Source: Pseudomonas sp. GR 6-02
GTDB lineage: Bacteria; Pseudomonadota; Gammaproteobacteria; Pseudomonadales; Pseudomonadaceae
Length of the DNA stretch: 64,000 nt
NCBI RefSeq assembly: GCF_001655615.1
Contig: NZ_CP011567.1
Location: forward strand, 124,001 to 188,000
Direction of reading: 5' to 3'
This document shows, in pieces, positions 1-9,238 of the stretch. How positions within the stretch are numbered: the first letter of the stretch is position 1; each line of letters opens with the position of its first letter. The translations under genes and the position numbers were made by a program. The notes under the pieces were generated by a model that was not told where the DNA came from, did no database searches, and was given only the letters and a program-made list of their open reading frames with translations.

Positions 1-2613
1 CACCAGTGCGCCGAACTCTCGATCCAGCCGTTCGTAAACCGCTTCGCTGAGCCCCAGTTGCGGGCGAGTGATGTCTGCCGCGTAAACCTGCACCCGGCTC
101 AGGTCCAGATGCTCCAGGCGGTTTTCCCGCAACGCATCCGCAAAGCGTTGCGCCGCCGATTGCCCACCGCCATCGCGCACCAGGCACGCCACTTCGCTGG
201 CGCCCCAGGCCAGCAGCGCTTCGACGATATGCACACCGACAAAGCTGTTGGCCCCGGTGACGATCACCTTGTGCACATCGCCCATTCGGCTGATCGGCAG
301 CGGCTCGATGTCCAGTTCACGGAAGGCATCGGCCAGGGCTTTTTCACTCAACACTTCCTCGGTCCCGGAGCCGCGCACCAACGTCGCCAGCTTCGCAATC
401 GTCGGCAGTTCGATGAAGCGGTTGATCGAGATACTGCGGCCGAACTCCTCACGCAAACGCAGGAGCATGCGCGACAGCAGGATCGAGTGCCCACCGAGGT
501 TGAAGAAGCTTTCGTCGGTGGAAATGTCGCTGGCGGGTAGCTCCAGCAGCTCAGCCCAGATTTCCAACAACAGCGCTTCATCGGCGCTGGCGGGCAAACA
601 CCGTGGGCTGTTTTCGGTCACGTTGACGGGCAATTCCAGCAGCGCTTTGCGGTCGACCTTGCCGTTGCTGGCGAACGGCATGCTCGCCAGTTCAGTCCAG
701 GCGATCGGCTGCATGTAGTCCGGCAGAAACTGCATCGCATGGGCTTTCAAGGCTTCGCGAGCGGCACCGGGTTGCGCTTCCTGGGGTTGCGCGAGAAAGG
801 CCAGAATCCGTCGATGACAATCGATGACCACCGCCACCTGACGGTATAGCTGGCTGTCGCGCAGGCAGCGTTCGATCTCTTCCGGCTCGACCCGAAAGCC
901 GCGAATCTTCACCTGATTGTCTCGCCGTCCGCACAGCTCGATACCGTCGGCGGTCCACTTGGCCATGTCGCCGGAGCGGTAGGCGCGCAGGCTCTGGCCG
1001 TTCGGCAGGTGCAGGTTCAGATAGCGTTCGGCAGTCTGCTGCGGATTGTTCAGGTAACCCAGGCACACCCCCGGGCCGACGATGTACAACTCACCGACGG
1101 TTTGCTCGGTCACCGGTTGCAAATCCTCATCGAGGATCAGCACCTGACTGTTGGCAATCGGTGCACCGAGGGTCCGGTTGCTGTCGCCGGTACGCAGTTG
1201 CCGCGCGGTGATCAGCACCGTGGCTTCGGTCGGGCCATAGAGGTTGTAGAGATTGCCTTGGCGGGTCAGTTGCTGAACTACGTAGGGTTCGCAGACATCG
1301 CCGCCGGTCATCACATGATCGAGGACCTGCAACTGATCCAGCGGCAGGATGCTCAGCAAGGCTGGCGGCAAAAAGGCATGGCTGAGTTGTTGGTGGCGGA
1401 TCAGCTCGACCAGTTGCAGCGGGTCGCGACGTTGGTCCTCGTTGGGCACGATCAGCTCTGCACCCTGCAGCAGGGTCGGGAAGATATCGATCAATGACGA
1501 GTCGAAACTCAACGATGAAAACTGCAACGCCCGGCTCTGTTCGGTCAGCTGCACGTAGTCGGCGTACCACGCGGTGAAGTGCGCGAGGTTGGCCTGGCTG
1601 AGCAGCACGCCTTTGGGGTGACCTGTGGTGCCCGAGGTGTAGAGCGCCATGCATGGCGCGTCGAGATCGGGGCGTTGGCGCATCAAGGGTTGATCGAGGT
1701 TCACGTCGCCGCTGTCGATACGGCTGATGTCCAGCCCCGGCATCGTCTCGCTGAGTGGATGCTCTCCGTCATGCAGCAACAACACCGCTCCAGCGTTTTC
1801 CAGAATGTACTGCTGACGTTGCAGCGGGTGGCTCGGCTCCAGCGGCAGGTACACCGCACCGCTGCCGAGGATCGCCAGAATCCCCGCATACAACGCACTG
1901 CATTTTGGCAGGCAAACTCCGACCACCAGAGGCCCTTGATGCTGATCGAGCAACGGTTGCAATCGCTGTTGGATGGCGCGGCTGTGGGCGTGCAGTTCTC
2001 GATAGGTCAGCGACGTGCCGGCGATGTTCAGCGCCGCACGCTCGGCAGACTGAATAAAGCGCTGTTCAAGCCGCTCGATCATCGGGATCTGCCCAAGTTG
2101 CAGAAGTCGTGGTTCTGCCGTGTTGTTGAGACGGTGGACGAAGGCCAGGTGCTCTAAAAACAGCAGGTTTTCCACCTGTTCGAAGTGCGCGGAAATCGTC
2201 GGCTCGGCCTGCAGGAAATAGTCGGCATCCCGGGAGAAGCGGCTGACCAGCAGCGCCACATGATCGACCAGCTCGGCCACCGCTCGCAGGCGCAATGCCT
2301 GGCCGTTGCCGGACAACTCTTCGGCGACCGGCACGCGACTCAACGGCGTCGAGTTGTACGTGCACAGCAGGTCCAGCGGTGGCAGCCCGCTAGTTCCCGA
2401 CACCCCGACACCCACTTGCAGCATCAGGTGCGGCGCATTGCCGAAGTCCCGAAATGGCAGGCTCGCATCGTCGATCAGCAAATCAAATAGGCCTGGCGGT
2501 GGTTCTTCCACATTCGCAAGTCGCGCCAGTGAATGACCGTGTTGTTCGAGCTCCAGCGCCAGTTCGGTCAGGGCCTGGCTTTGCCCGATGAGCAAAATAT
2601 CGAGACGTCTCAT
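1..2613 (-). CDS. mgoA: NRPS, adenylation-thiolation-reductase (MgoA/PvfC-like), 3' end outside window
   Basis: About 870 residues are visible, read from the ATG at 2613; the gene continues beyond base 1. Residues 1-150 resemble the formyltransferase-like N-terminus of MgoA/PvfC proteins. The adenylation domain follows, with TSGTTGHPKG near residue 325, NLYGPTEATV near 456, YRSGD, and NGKVDRKAL near 640. A thiolation domain has its phosphopantetheine serine in LGGHSIL near 705. A thioester-reductase Rossmann motif VTGANSFVG begins near 780. The gene starts 13 bases after the diiron N-oxygenase gene, in the order seen in mgo and pvf operons. In those systems a branched amino acid (Leu or Val) is loaded, N-oxidised and reductively released towards a diazeniumdiolate signal (leudiazen/valdiazen type). 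The Ile/Leu/Val preference here cannot be read by eye. The usual fourth gene (mgoD/pvfD) would lie outside the window. Confidence 0.87.
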   Translation of the reverse strand, partial: MRRLDILLIGQSQALTELALELEQHGHSLARLANVEEPPPGLFDLLIDDASLPFRDFGNAPHLMLQVGVGVSGTSGLPPLDLLCTYNSTPLSRVPVAEELSGNGQALRLRAVAELVDHVALLVSRFSRDADYFLQAEPTISAHFEQVENLLFLEHLAFVHRLNNTAEPRLLQLGQIPMIERLEQRFIQSAERAALNIAGTSLTYRELHAHSRAIQQRLQPLLDQHQGPLVVGVCLPKCSALYAGILAILGSGAVYLPLEPSHPLQRQQYILENAGAVLLLHDGEHPLSETMPGLDISRIDSGDVNLDQPLMRQRPDLDAPCMALYTSGTTGHPKGVLLSQANLAHFTAWYADYVQLTEQSRALQFSSLSFDSSLIDIFPTLLQGAELIVPNEDQRRDPLQLVELIRHQQLSHAFLPPALLSILPLDQLQVLDHVMTGGDVCEPYVVQQLTRQGNLYNLYGPTEATVLITARQLRTGDSNRTLGAPIANSQVLILDEDLQPVTEQTVGELYIVGPGVCLGYLNNPQQTAERYLNLHLPNGQSLRAYRSGDMAKWTADGIELCGRRDNQVKIRGFRVEPEEIERCLRDSQLYRQVAVVIDCHRRILAFLAQPQEAQPGAAREALKAHAMQFLPDYMQPIAWTELASMPFASNGKVDRKALLELPVNVTENSPRCLPASADEALLLEIWAELLELPASDISTDESFFNLGGHSILLSRMLLRLREEFGRSISINRFIELPTIAKLATLVRGSGTEEVLSEKALADAFRELDIEPLPISRMGDVHKVIVTGANSFVGVHIVEALLAWGASEVACLVRDGGGQSAAQRFADALRENRLEHLDLSRVQVYAADITRPQLGLSEAVYERLDREFGALV

Positions 2614-2626
2614 GATGTTCTCCTCG

Positions 2627-3556
2627 TTAAACCAGGTAGTCGCTCAGGGCGCTTTGCACGCACGGTGAATCGAGCAGCGAACTGCTGCGAAAAAACCGCA
2701 CGATGTTGGCGACCAGCGGGTGATGGCGATTGATCGGGAAGGCCAGCCCCGACATTTCGCTCTTGAGGGCCTGACGTGCTGCGTCGCTGATCTGCAAGGC
2801 GTCGATCAGGCGGAAGTCGAAGGACTTCTGGATGTCGTTGGTCAGGTAATGGCCGATGAACACCGGCAGGATGTGCGCGATGCACTGGCGATCGTCTTCG
2901 CTTGCGGTGTGCCAGTAGATGCGCACCAACCGCGACCAGAACCCGGAATGACGGCCCTCGTCCAGCAAGTGGTCGGCCATCAGGCCTTTGATCGATTGCT
3001 TGACCGTGTCGTCCTTGGCGAACGCCGCCACATCGCCGGTCACGGTGTTCTCGGCGATGGCCACGCAGATCAGTTCCACGGCACTGCGCAGGTGCTCCGG
3101 TGCGAGGGCCACGGCCGCCGGGATGGCACGGCTCAGTTCGATTTCATCCGGCAGTTCGATGGGGGTGATGCCGGTCATGGCGACGGTCTGCTGCATGAAG
3201 TCCATGGCCACCAGGGCGTGGTAATCCTCGTCCACCACCACGGTCATGGCGTCGTAGCGACAGGCGAACGGGAACGCCACGCTGAAGCGGTTTTTAGCGA
3301 TGCTGCGGGCGGTCTTGTCGACGATCTCGGTTTCGAAAATCACCACGTCATTGATGAACTTGTAGAGCGTCTGTACCAGGGCGAAATCCCGTTGTTCCGG
3401 GCATTCGCGCAGGAAGGTTTCGCTCAGCACCAGCGGCTGGCGGCTCAGCGGATAGATCAGCTTGTCGTCGTTCTCCAGCACACGCCGGGGGCGGGTGCGA
3501 ATGGTTGCGCGGCTTTCCCAGGCGTCGGCGAAGGATTGGTAGTCGGCGGCGTTCAT
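2627..3556 (-). CDS. mgoC: AurF-like diiron N-oxygenase (MgoC/PvfB-like)
   Basis: This 309-residue protein matches the p-aminobenzoate N-oxygenase AurF fold. It carries two DExxH motifs, D109-E110-x-x-H113 and D199-E200-x-x-H203. Upstream glutamates around 75-77 and 162-169 complete the pattern expected for two carboxylate-bridged irons. The ATG at 3556 overlaps the stop of the upstream gene (ATGA), so I prefer it to a longer in-frame start at 3607. In mgo/pvf systems this enzyme oxidises the amino nitrogen of the amino acid carried by the NRPS. It is a cytoplasmic protein with no signal peptide. The assignment rests on both the motifs and the conserved operon order. Confidence 0.88.
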   Translation of the reverse strand: MNAADYQSFADAWESRATIRTRPRRVLENDDKLIYPLSRQPLVLSETFLRECPEQRDFALVQTLYKFINDVVIFETEIVDKTARSIAKNRFSVAFPFACRYDAMTVVVDEDYHALVAMDFMQQTVAMTGITPIELPDEIELSRAIPAAVALAPEHLRSAVELICVAIAENTVTGDVAAFAKDDTVKQSIKGLMADHLLDEGRHSGFWSRLVRIYWHTASEDDRQCIAHILPVFIGHYLTNDIQKSFDFRLIDALQISDAARQALKSEMSGLAFPINRHHPLVANIVRFFRSSSLLDSPCVQSALSDYLV

Positions 3557-4329
3557 GCGTTCACCTCGGCAACCGGTTCGCTCATGCTCAGGCGCAAGCC
3601 GTCCCACAGCGCGATGCGACTTTCCACGGCGGCGATGGCGCTGGCGTATACGTCTTCTTCGCGCTGCGGATCGCCATTGACCAGGCGTGCGAGGAGTTTT
3701 TCCGCCGCCGGGCCGTGGTCTTCGGAGTCGACTTCGATGTGCCGTTCCAGGTAGTAACGGAAGGTCGGCGCTTGTTCGATGCCAATGCCCCAGTCGTCGA
3801 GAATCCGCTGGAACATCTGCGGGATGACACTCTCGCGGCCGTGCAGAAACGCCGCCGCCACACTATGCCCCGGCGCATGCAACGCGGTGTGCAAGGTGTG
3901 GCGTACGAACTGTGCGGCCGCCGGGTCGACGTCCACGCTTTGCAAGGCCACGTCGTAGCTCACGCCTTCTTTTTGCAACGCCACGAAGCGTTCGACGGCG
4001 ACCGTGCTTGCACCGACTTCGCGCATCGCATCCAGGTACAACTCGAAATGGCTGTAGTGACCTTGGGCGGGACGATCATCGGACTCTTCACCGAGCACGA
4101 TCTCGTTGATCAGACGCGCGGCCTGCGGATCTCGTGGCGGTAGCCAGGGCAGCTGAACGCAGGTCAGTTCCTGTTGCAGGCGTTTGGTCAGCGACATGAA
4201 ATCCCACACTGCGAACACATGGGTTTCCATGAAGCGTTGAAGCACCGATAACGAATGTATTTCAGAAAAGATCGGGTGCGCACTAAGTTCTGCTTTCTTC
4301 TGATTAAGACGATCTTTAGTCGGTTTCAT
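3553..4329 (-). CDS. mgoB: heme-oxygenase-like diiron oxidase (MgoB/PvfA-like)
   Basis: This is a 258-residue helical protein of the heme-oxygenase-like family. Candidate metal ligands are spread as in HDO enzymes: [21 protein letters not shown] and [12 protein letters not shown]. It is the first gene of a three-gene transcript and overlaps the next gene by four bases, which implies translational coupling. Together with the AurF-like oxygenase and the A-T-R NRPS it forms the mgoBCA / pvfABC set, which in other Pseudomonas makes a small signal that controls virulence or mangotoxin genes. The exact oxidative step of this protein has been less clear than that of its partners. The start at 4329 is the only good ATG after the AT-rich leader. 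Confidence 0.82.
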   Translation of the reverse strand: MKPTKDRLNQKKAELSAHPIFSEIHSLSVLQRFMETHVFAVWDFMSLTKRLQQELTCVQLPWLPPRDPQAARLINEIVLGEESDDRPAQGHYSHFELYLDAMREVGASTVAVERFVALQKEGVSYDVALQSVDVDPAAAQFVRHTLHTALHAPGHSVAAAFLHGRESVIPQMFQRILDDWGIGIEQAPTFRYYLERHIEVDSEDHGPAAEKLLARLVNGDPQREEDVYASAIAAVESRIALWDGLRLSMSEPVAEVNA

Positions 4330-5073
4330 GAGCGAGCCTATAAGTGATCTGGAATACCGTTGAGGGGGTGTTGATCAATAAGTAACGGTTGCTTGAAGTT
4401 TTCTATTGGCGAGCGGGTGCCTCAATTGAATTGATGCTTATTAGGGTTATGCAATCGCTGAGTAGTGCTTGGCCCCGGTGTTTGTGGGCGGCGGAGAAAA
4501 ACTAATGCATGAATAAAGTGTCGGGCAAGTGTTTTTTTAATTAATTGAAAGTTTAACTTTTTCGAGTGCGACAAGTTCCAATAAGACTTTTATATAAAGT
4601 TTTATTTGGGCGTAGTTGCTCCTTTCGGCGTATATAAGCCAAAATTCAAATAAAGAGTGAATGCCTCACTCGAAGCAACTTTCTACTTGGGTCATTGATG
4701 TGATCTGAGGGGGTGGAAGTTGGCTGGGAGCGACGCCGGTTCTTCCTTTCCCGTGACAAGACTCCTTCCGTTGGTTCTTGTGGTGCGGGTGACTGCTCCG
4801 GGGTGCGGTGCGTCGCCCGTCATTATTCGTTGGCAGCTCAAGAGTGAGCGTAATTCACGGCGCTCGCTATCACCCCTGCATGATCTGATAGGTGCAATTA
4901 TCGGGCTCGTGGGTGACAGGGCTTTGGGAGTGGGCATGAAGTCGCTGCACACCGGCGCGGTGTGGGCGAAAGGGGGATTTGTAAGCAGATTTGTTCGTCG
5001 AGCAGTCCAGGGGCGGATCAACCAGAAATCGCGGCGAGCCGTTCAATGGCTCGCTCGGGGTTGTCACCGCGGT
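4330..5073. promoter_or_regulatory. non-coding region upstream of the mgo-like operon
   Basis: This stretch has no convincing gene. Bases ~4360-4650 are clearly more AT-rich than the surroundings and probably hold the promoter and upstream control sites of the leftward mgo-like operon. A perfect palindrome, ACTTT-TATAT-AAAGT, lies at 4586-4600. The GC-rich right half (4700-5073) has short open frames on both strands, but none has a ribosome-binding site or recognisable domain, so I do not call them. Confidence 0.5.
4586..4600. promoter_or_regulatory. palindrome, possible operator upstream of mgo-like operon
   Basis: ACTTTTATATAAAGT is a perfect 5-bp inverted repeat around TATAT. It sits about 260 bases upstream of the first gene in the most AT-rich part of the intergenic region. 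mgo-type operons are known to respond to their own signal, so an upstream activator site is plausible. The sequence could equally be a core promoter element. Confidence 0.3.
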
Positions 5074-5784
5074 TTACTTCGAGGTTTTCCTGCGCTGCGC
5101 CTCAGGGCTTGCGAGGTAGTGCGTAATGACTTCGACACCCCGGTTGAGGTGGTTTTCGAGCAACATCACCGAGTGCTCGATATCCCGGTCCTCGGCGGCC
5201 CGCAACAGCGCTCGGTGATCCTCCTGGGACAGTTTGCCCAGGCCCATGGCTTCCAGGTTGAATCGCAGGAAGCGTTCCTCTTCGTTCAACCCGTCTTCGA
5301 CCAGCTTCAGCAGCCGCTGGTTGGGGGCTTTGTTGTAAAGCGCCATGTGGAACAGGCGATTGAGCCGGCCGATCTCGGTGTAGTCGTGTTCCGTTTCCAA
5401 CTCGTCGATGTAGTGTGCAGCCTGTTTGAAATCGGCGTCTTCAAGCAGGGGGATCGACCGACGCAAGGCTTCGGACTCCAGCAGGATCCGCAACTCATAG
5501 GTCTCTGCCGCATCGCCCTGAACCAACGGTGCGACCACCGCGCCTTTATGGGCGATCACGTTGAGCAGCGCTTGCGCTTCAAGCTGGCGCAAGGCTTCGC
5601 GCACCGGCATGCGGCTAACGCCGAACAGGTCAGCGAGGTCTTGCTGACGCAGGGCGGTGCCGCAAGGAATGCGACCGTCGAGAATGGCCGCGCGCAGGGT
5701 TTCTTCGATCACCGAGCGTGCCAGATGAGCGGGAATCGGCCCGTTGACCTTGATGCTGCTGAGAGGGTTGGGCTTCTGTGTCAC
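5074..5784 (-). CDS. GntR-family transcriptional regulator (FadR/FCD type)
   Basis: The N-terminal winged helix includes LRQQDLADLFGVSRMPVREALRQ (positions about 45-67), the canonical GntR recognition region. The C-terminal part (about 95-220) is an all-helical FCD domain with the metal-ligand pattern LNRLFHMALY and HRALL, ending in NHLNRGVEVI. FCD regulators usually bind small organic acids and repress nearby catabolic genes. I chose the GTG at 5784, preceded by AGGGTG, rather than an upstream ATG at 5856. The longer frame would put a perfect operator palindrome (5812-5825) inside the gene. No obvious catabolic target is adjacent, so the effector is unknown. Confidence 0.85.
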   Translation of the reverse strand: MTQKPNPLSSIKVNGPIPAHLARSVIEETLRAAILDGRIPCGTALRQQDLADLFGVSRMPVREALRQLEAQALLNVIAHKGAVVAPLVQGDAAETYELRILLESEALRRSIPLLEDADFKQAAHYIDELETEHDYTEIGRLNRLFHMALYNKAPNQRLLKLVEDGLNEEERFLRFNLEAMGLGKLSQEDHRALLRAAEDRDIEHSVMLLENHLNRGVEVITHYLASPEAQRRKTSK

Positions 5785-5811
5785 GACAAACGCACCCTGA
5801 TTGGCTGAAGT

Positions 5812-5825
5812 ATTTGGATCCAAAT
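5812..5825. promoter_or_regulatory. palindromic operator, likely GntR autoregulation
   Basis: ATTTGGATCCAAAT is a perfect 14-bp palindrome 28 bases upstream of the preferred GTG start of the GntR gene. The size, symmetry and place fit a site bound by the regulator itself. This is inference from position only. Confidence 0.55.
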
Positions 5826-5874
5826 GGACACTAGTGACTGCCTGACGGGTTGTCAAACAGTCAAAAGGCGCAGT

Positions 5875-5916
5875 CTTCGGCAGCTCCTGCAGACTTCGGC
5901 ACAGGAGTTGCCGAAG
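5875..5916. repeat. REP-like hairpin
   Basis: Two 15-bp arms, CTTCGGCAGCTCCTG and CAGGAGTTGCCGAAG, pair with one G-T wobble around a 12-base loop. This is typical of intergenic REP palindromes in fluorescent pseudomonads. It lies upstream of the GntR gene and before lapG. Confidence 0.65.
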
Positions 5917-6050
5917 GCTGCGATCTTTTTATTGCACCCGTAATGCGAAGTTTAGCGTGTTGGCGGTGATCTCACCGTGCCATTGTCTTTTAGCAGACTA
6001 ACCCTCACCATCAAGCCAGATTTCCATCTGCCTGATCTGGATGCCTCGCA

Positions 6051-6743
6051 TTGGCGGTACGTTTCGCGATCCCTCGGACTTTGCGCTGGCTAGGCTGCGC
6101 ACTGCTGCTGGCCGGCGTCATGCTGGGCGGGCTGCATGCCGACTGGGATTTTTCGCTGATCAGCCGTCGTGCGCAGGCATTGTACGGGCCTTTGGGTGAA
6201 GGGCGGCAGCGCATTGATGCCTGGCAGCAGTTGCTGGCCACGCAAAAACAAGTCGGCGAGCTGGAGCAGCTCAACGTGGTCAACCAGTTCTTCAACAGGC
6301 AGATGCGCTACGAAGAAGACATCGACCTGTGGCACGAGGTCGATTATTGGGAAACCCCCATCGAAGCCTTGTGGAAGGGCGCCGGCGATTGCGAAGACTA
6401 CGCTATCGCCAAGTATTTCAGTCTGCGTCATCTTGGCGTCTCCAGTGACAAGCTGCGCATTACCTACGTCAAGGCTTTGCGCCTGAACCGCGCGCACATG
6501 GTGCTGACCTACTACGCGAGCCCCGAGGCCATGCCTTTGGTGCTCGACAGCCTGATCGATGCAATCAAGCCCGCCAATCAGCGAACCGATTTGCTGCCGG
6601 TCTACTCTTTCAATGCCGAAGGGTTGTGGCTGCCGGGTGCCAAGGGCAACAAGAAGGTCGGAGACACCAAACGCCTGTCTCGCTGGCAGGACGTGTTGAA
6701 GAAAATGCAGGCCGAAGGTTTCCCGGTCGAGACGATTAACTAG
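6051..6743 (+). CDS. lapG: LapG, periplasmic cysteine protease of the LapA adhesin
   Basis: This bacterial transglutaminase-like cysteine peptidase of about 230 residues has an N-terminal hydrophobic export segment (LRWLGCALLLAGVMLGG). The catalytic triad is visible: Cys in GAGDCEDYA, His in NRAHMVLTYY and Asp in LVLDSLIDA. LapG cleaves the N-terminal retention module of LapA and releases the adhesin from the cell surface. When c-di-GMP is high it is sequestered by LapD, which is encoded 14 bases downstream. A conserved Trp-rich patch (LWHEVDYWETP) matches the family. The start is a TTG at 6051 and the exact start is uncertain, because no in-frame ATG precedes the signal segment. Known LapG enzymes need calcium. 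Confidence 0.95.
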   Translation: MAVRFAIPRTLRWLGCALLLAGVMLGGLHADWDFSLISRRAQALYGPLGEGRQRIDAWQQLLATQKQVGELEQLNVVNQFFNRQMRYEEDIDLWHEVDYWETPIEALWKGAGDCEDYAIAKYFSLRHLGVSSDKLRITYVKALRLNRAHMVLTYYASPEAMPLVLDSLIDAIKPANQRTDLLPVYSFNAEGLWLPGAKGNKKVGDTKRLSRWQDVLKKMQAEGFPVETIN

Positions 6744-6757
6744 GAGCACGCGCTCAG

Positions 6758-8704
6758 ATGTCTTTGTTCAAACAGCTGTTGATCGCTATTTGTCTGTTCC
6801 TGGTGGTCGCCTTCACCGGCAGCTTCATGGTCAGTCTGGAAAGCTCTCGCACCCAGTACGTCAACCAGTTGCGTTCTCACGCCCAGGACGCCGCGACGGC
6901 ATTGGCGCTGTCCCTGACGCCGAACATCGACGACCCGGCGATGGTCGAGTTGCTGGTCAGCTCGATCTTCGACAGCGGTTACTACGCGAGTATCCGCGTG
7001 GTCGATCTGACCAACGACAAGACGATTGTCGAGCGCAGCGGCATCCCCGCGGTCACCAACGTGCCCGACTGGTTTGTCAAACTGATCGGCCTGGAACCGG
7101 CCGGTGGCGATGCGATTGTCAGCCGTGGCTGGGAGCAGGCCGCGCGGGTCGAGGTGGTCAGCCATCCGATGTTCGCGTTGGCCAAGCTGTGGCAGAGCGC
7201 GTTGGGCAGCCTCGGCTGGTTGCTGCTCTGCGGCGCGGTGAGTGCGGTGCTGGGCGCGTTGTTGCTGCGTCGGCAACTGAAGCCGCTGGACTACATGGTC
7301 AAGCAATCCCATGCCATTGCTCGCCGGGAATTCTTAAGCCTGCCAGAACTTCCGCGCACCCCGGAACTGCGCCGGGTGGTGCAGGCCATGAACCAGATGG
7401 TCGAGAAGCTCAAGGCGCTGTTCCAGGAGCAGGCCGAACGCAGTGAAAAGCTGCGGGCCGAGTCCTATCAGGACAACCTGACCGGCCTGGCCAACCGGCG
7501 CTATTTCGAAATGCAATTGAACGCGCGTTTGAACAACTCGGAGCAGGCCAGCTCCGGTTATTTGCTGCTGTTGCGGGTGAAGGATCTGGCCGGTTTGAAC
7601 CAGCGGCTGGGCGGTCAGCGTACCGATGAATTGTTGAAAGCGGTCGGCGAGCAGTTGTCCCGCGAGTGTGCCAAGTACCCGGAAACCCAGAACCTCGTGA
7701 CGCGTATTCGTGGCGGGGAATTCGCCGTGCTGGCACCGGGGCTGGTGCGTGAAGAAGCGCTGCAACTGGCGAGTAATCTCGAAAGTGCCTTGGGGAGCCT
7801 GCATGCGACGGGCGCCACGGACGTGGCTTCGGTGGCTTCGATCGGGTTGGCGCCGTTTGCCCATGGCGACTCGCCGCAAGCGGTGATCGGGTTGGCGGAT
7901 CAGGCACTGGCCCAGGCAGAAAGCCAGGGTGAACCGAGCTGGGCATGCCTCGAACAGGGCGCGCCGGCGCGGGGCGGCGACGATCACCACGCCTGGCACA
8001 CCCTGCTGGATCAGGCGCTGAACCAGCAGCGTTTCGAGCTGTATTTCCAGCCGGTGGTGGCCAGCCACGACACAGAGTTGGTGCTGCATTACAAAGTGCT
8101 GTCGCGCCTGCTCGACGAGCAGGACCAGACCATTCCCGCCGGGCGTTTCTTGCCATGGCTTGAGCGTTTCGGCTGGACCGCGCGACTGGACCGTTTGATG
8201 CTGGAGTTGGTGCTCGAGCAGATGGTCGACCATGAGGAGTCGCTGGCGCTGAACCTGTCTTCGGCGACACTGGCGGACCCGCAGGCGCTGAACGCAGTGT
8301 TCGATATCCTGCGTCAGCATTCGAATCTTGGCGAACGACTGACCCTGGAAATCGGCGAAGAGCAACTGCCCGAGCAGGCGGTACTGGAGCAGCTGACGCG
8401 GCGTTTGCGTGAGCTTGGGTTCTCGCTGAGTCTGCAGCGTTTTGGTGGGCGCTTCAGCATGATCGGCAACCTGGCGCGGCTGGGGCTGGCGTATCTGAAG
8501 ATCGACGGCAGTTACATCCGCGCGATTGATCAGGAGAGCGACAAGCGTCTGTTCATCGAGGCGATTCAGCGAGCGGCGCACAGCATCGATTTGCCGTTGA
8601 TTGCCGAGCGGGTCGAGACCGAAGGGGAGTTGTCGGTGATTCGCGAGATGGGGTTGTACGGGGTTCAGGGGCAGTTGTTTGGTGAGCCGAAGCCTTGGCA
8701 GTAG
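6758..8704 (+). CDS. lapD: LapD, inside-out c-di-GMP receptor (degenerate GGDEF-EAL)
   Basis: This 648-residue inner-membrane protein has a TM segment (residues ~6-26), a periplasmic LapD/MoxY-type domain to about 150, a second TM (LGWLLLCGAVSAVLGALLL) and a HAMP segment. A degenerate GGDEF domain follows (RGGEF in place of GGDEF), then a degenerate EAL domain with YKVLSRL where active enzymes have ExLxR. It is therefore a receptor and not an enzyme. When its EAL domain binds c-di-GMP, the periplasmic domain captures LapG and LapA stays on the cell. The gene is co-transcribed with lapG, and a bidirectional hairpin follows at 8712-8740. Confidence 0.96.
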   Translation: MSLFKQLLIAICLFLVVAFTGSFMVSLESSRTQYVNQLRSHAQDAATALALSLTPNIDDPAMVELLVSSIFDSGYYASIRVVDLTNDKTIVERSGIPAVTNVPDWFVKLIGLEPAGGDAIVSRGWEQAARVEVVSHPMFALAKLWQSALGSLGWLLLCGAVSAVLGALLLRRQLKPLDYMVKQSHAIARREFLSLPELPRTPELRRVVQAMNQMVEKLKALFQEQAERSEKLRAESYQDNLTGLANRRYFEMQLNARLNNSEQASSGYLLLLRVKDLAGLNQRLGGQRTDELLKAVGEQLSRECAKYPETQNLVTRIRGGEFAVLAPGLVREEALQLASNLESALGSLHATGATDVASVASIGLAPFAHGDSPQAVIGLADQALAQAESQGEPSWACLEQGAPARGGDDHHAWHTLLDQALNQQRFELYFQPVVASHDTELVLHYKVLSRLLDEQDQTIPAGRFLPWLERFGWTARLDRLMLELVLEQMVDHEESLALNLSSATLADPQALNAVFDILRQHSNLGERLTLEIGEEQLPEQAVLEQLTRRLRELGFSLSLQRFGGRFSMIGNLARLGLAYLKIDGSYIRAIDQESDKRLFIEAIQRAAHSIDLPLIAERVETEGELSVIREMGLYGVQGQLFGEPKPWQ

Positions 8705-8711
8705 CCCGCTC

Positions 8712-8740
8712 ATCATTCCCACGCAGAGCGTGGGAATGAT
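8712..8740. terminator. bidirectional hairpin between lapD and a convergent gene
   Basis: The 13-bp perfect arms ATCATTCCCACGC and GCGTGGGAATGAT flank a three-base loop. The element lies between the 3' ends of two convergent genes, so it probably serves both as terminator or REP-like palindrome. Confidence 0.7.
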
Positions 8741-8752
8741 CGGCGTCAGGGG

Positions 8753-9091
8753 TTAAATCAACCCCGTCTCATCATCATCGATCAACTGGCTCAACCCGCC
8801 CAACGCCTCACGTGCCTGGGTCCGGTCCATGAGCTTGGCTTGCGCAGCCGGCGGCAGGTCGGTGACGCGGATCACGCCTTTTTGGGTCAGCACCTGAATC
8901 AAGTCGTCGAGTACCCGAATCATCTCCAGGTCGCTCTGCTTGAGCTGTTTGAGGCTGGTCTCCACCACTTCGTGGGCATACCAGGCCTGGATTTCATGGT
9001 GGTCGGCCGGCAGCGTTTCCGTGGCCTCGGCGTAGGCCGTGGCTTCCACGCGCACTAACTGACCTTGCGCATCGCGTTGCACGTAAAACAT
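8753..9091 (-). CDS. small conserved Pseudomonas protein of unknown function
   Basis: This 112-residue acidic protein begins MFYVQRDAQGQL and ends in an Asp-rich LIDDDETGLI tail. The ATG at 9091 has GAGGGA six bases upstream, which favours it over the longer frame from 9136. Similar proteins sit beside lapA in Pseudomonas and are sometimes labelled 'tryptophan synthase subunit beta-like'. I see no pyridoxal-phosphate motif or catalytic domain to support that name. It may be co-transcribed with lapA (same strand, 147 bases downstream), although a hairpin lies between them. Confidence 0.75.
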   Translation of the reverse strand: MFYVQRDAQGQLVRVEATAYAEATETLPADHHEIQAWYAHEVVETSLKQLKQSDLEMIRVLDDLIQVLTQKGVIRVTDLPPAAQAKLMDRTQAREALGGLSQLIDDDETGLI

Positions 9092-9200
9092 TAAGCATCC
9101 CTCGGAAATGGACCAGCGTCGTGCTGTCAGCAGCATAGGCCAACGCAGGCGAGTATGCGGTGCGACGACGAAATCGTCACCCGTGAGGTGTGGGCATACA

Positions 9201-9229
9201 TGACGGCCGCCCGGTTGGGGCGGCCGTCA
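9201..9229 (-). terminator. hairpin after lapA
   Basis: The 11-bp perfect arms TGACGGCCGCC and GGCGGCCGTCA surround a 7-base loop and start ten bases past the lapA stop. There is no long T-run, so it may be a processing or imperfect terminator hairpin. Confidence 0.6.
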
Positions 9230-9238
9230 GCCTGCGTA

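Noticed and set aside
2720..3754. 344-codon + strand frame
   Set aside because: Antisense to the AurF-like N-oxygenase, whose metal motifs are clear on the minus strand.
4720..5808. 362-codon + strand frame over the GntR gene
   Set aside because: It mostly overlaps the GntR coding sequence in antisense, and the 5' part has no recognisable protein features.
8753..9091. Name 'tryptophan synthase subunit beta' for the small gene beside lapA
   Set aside because: Only 112 residues with no PLP-lysine or TrpB motif; the name is not supported by the sequence.
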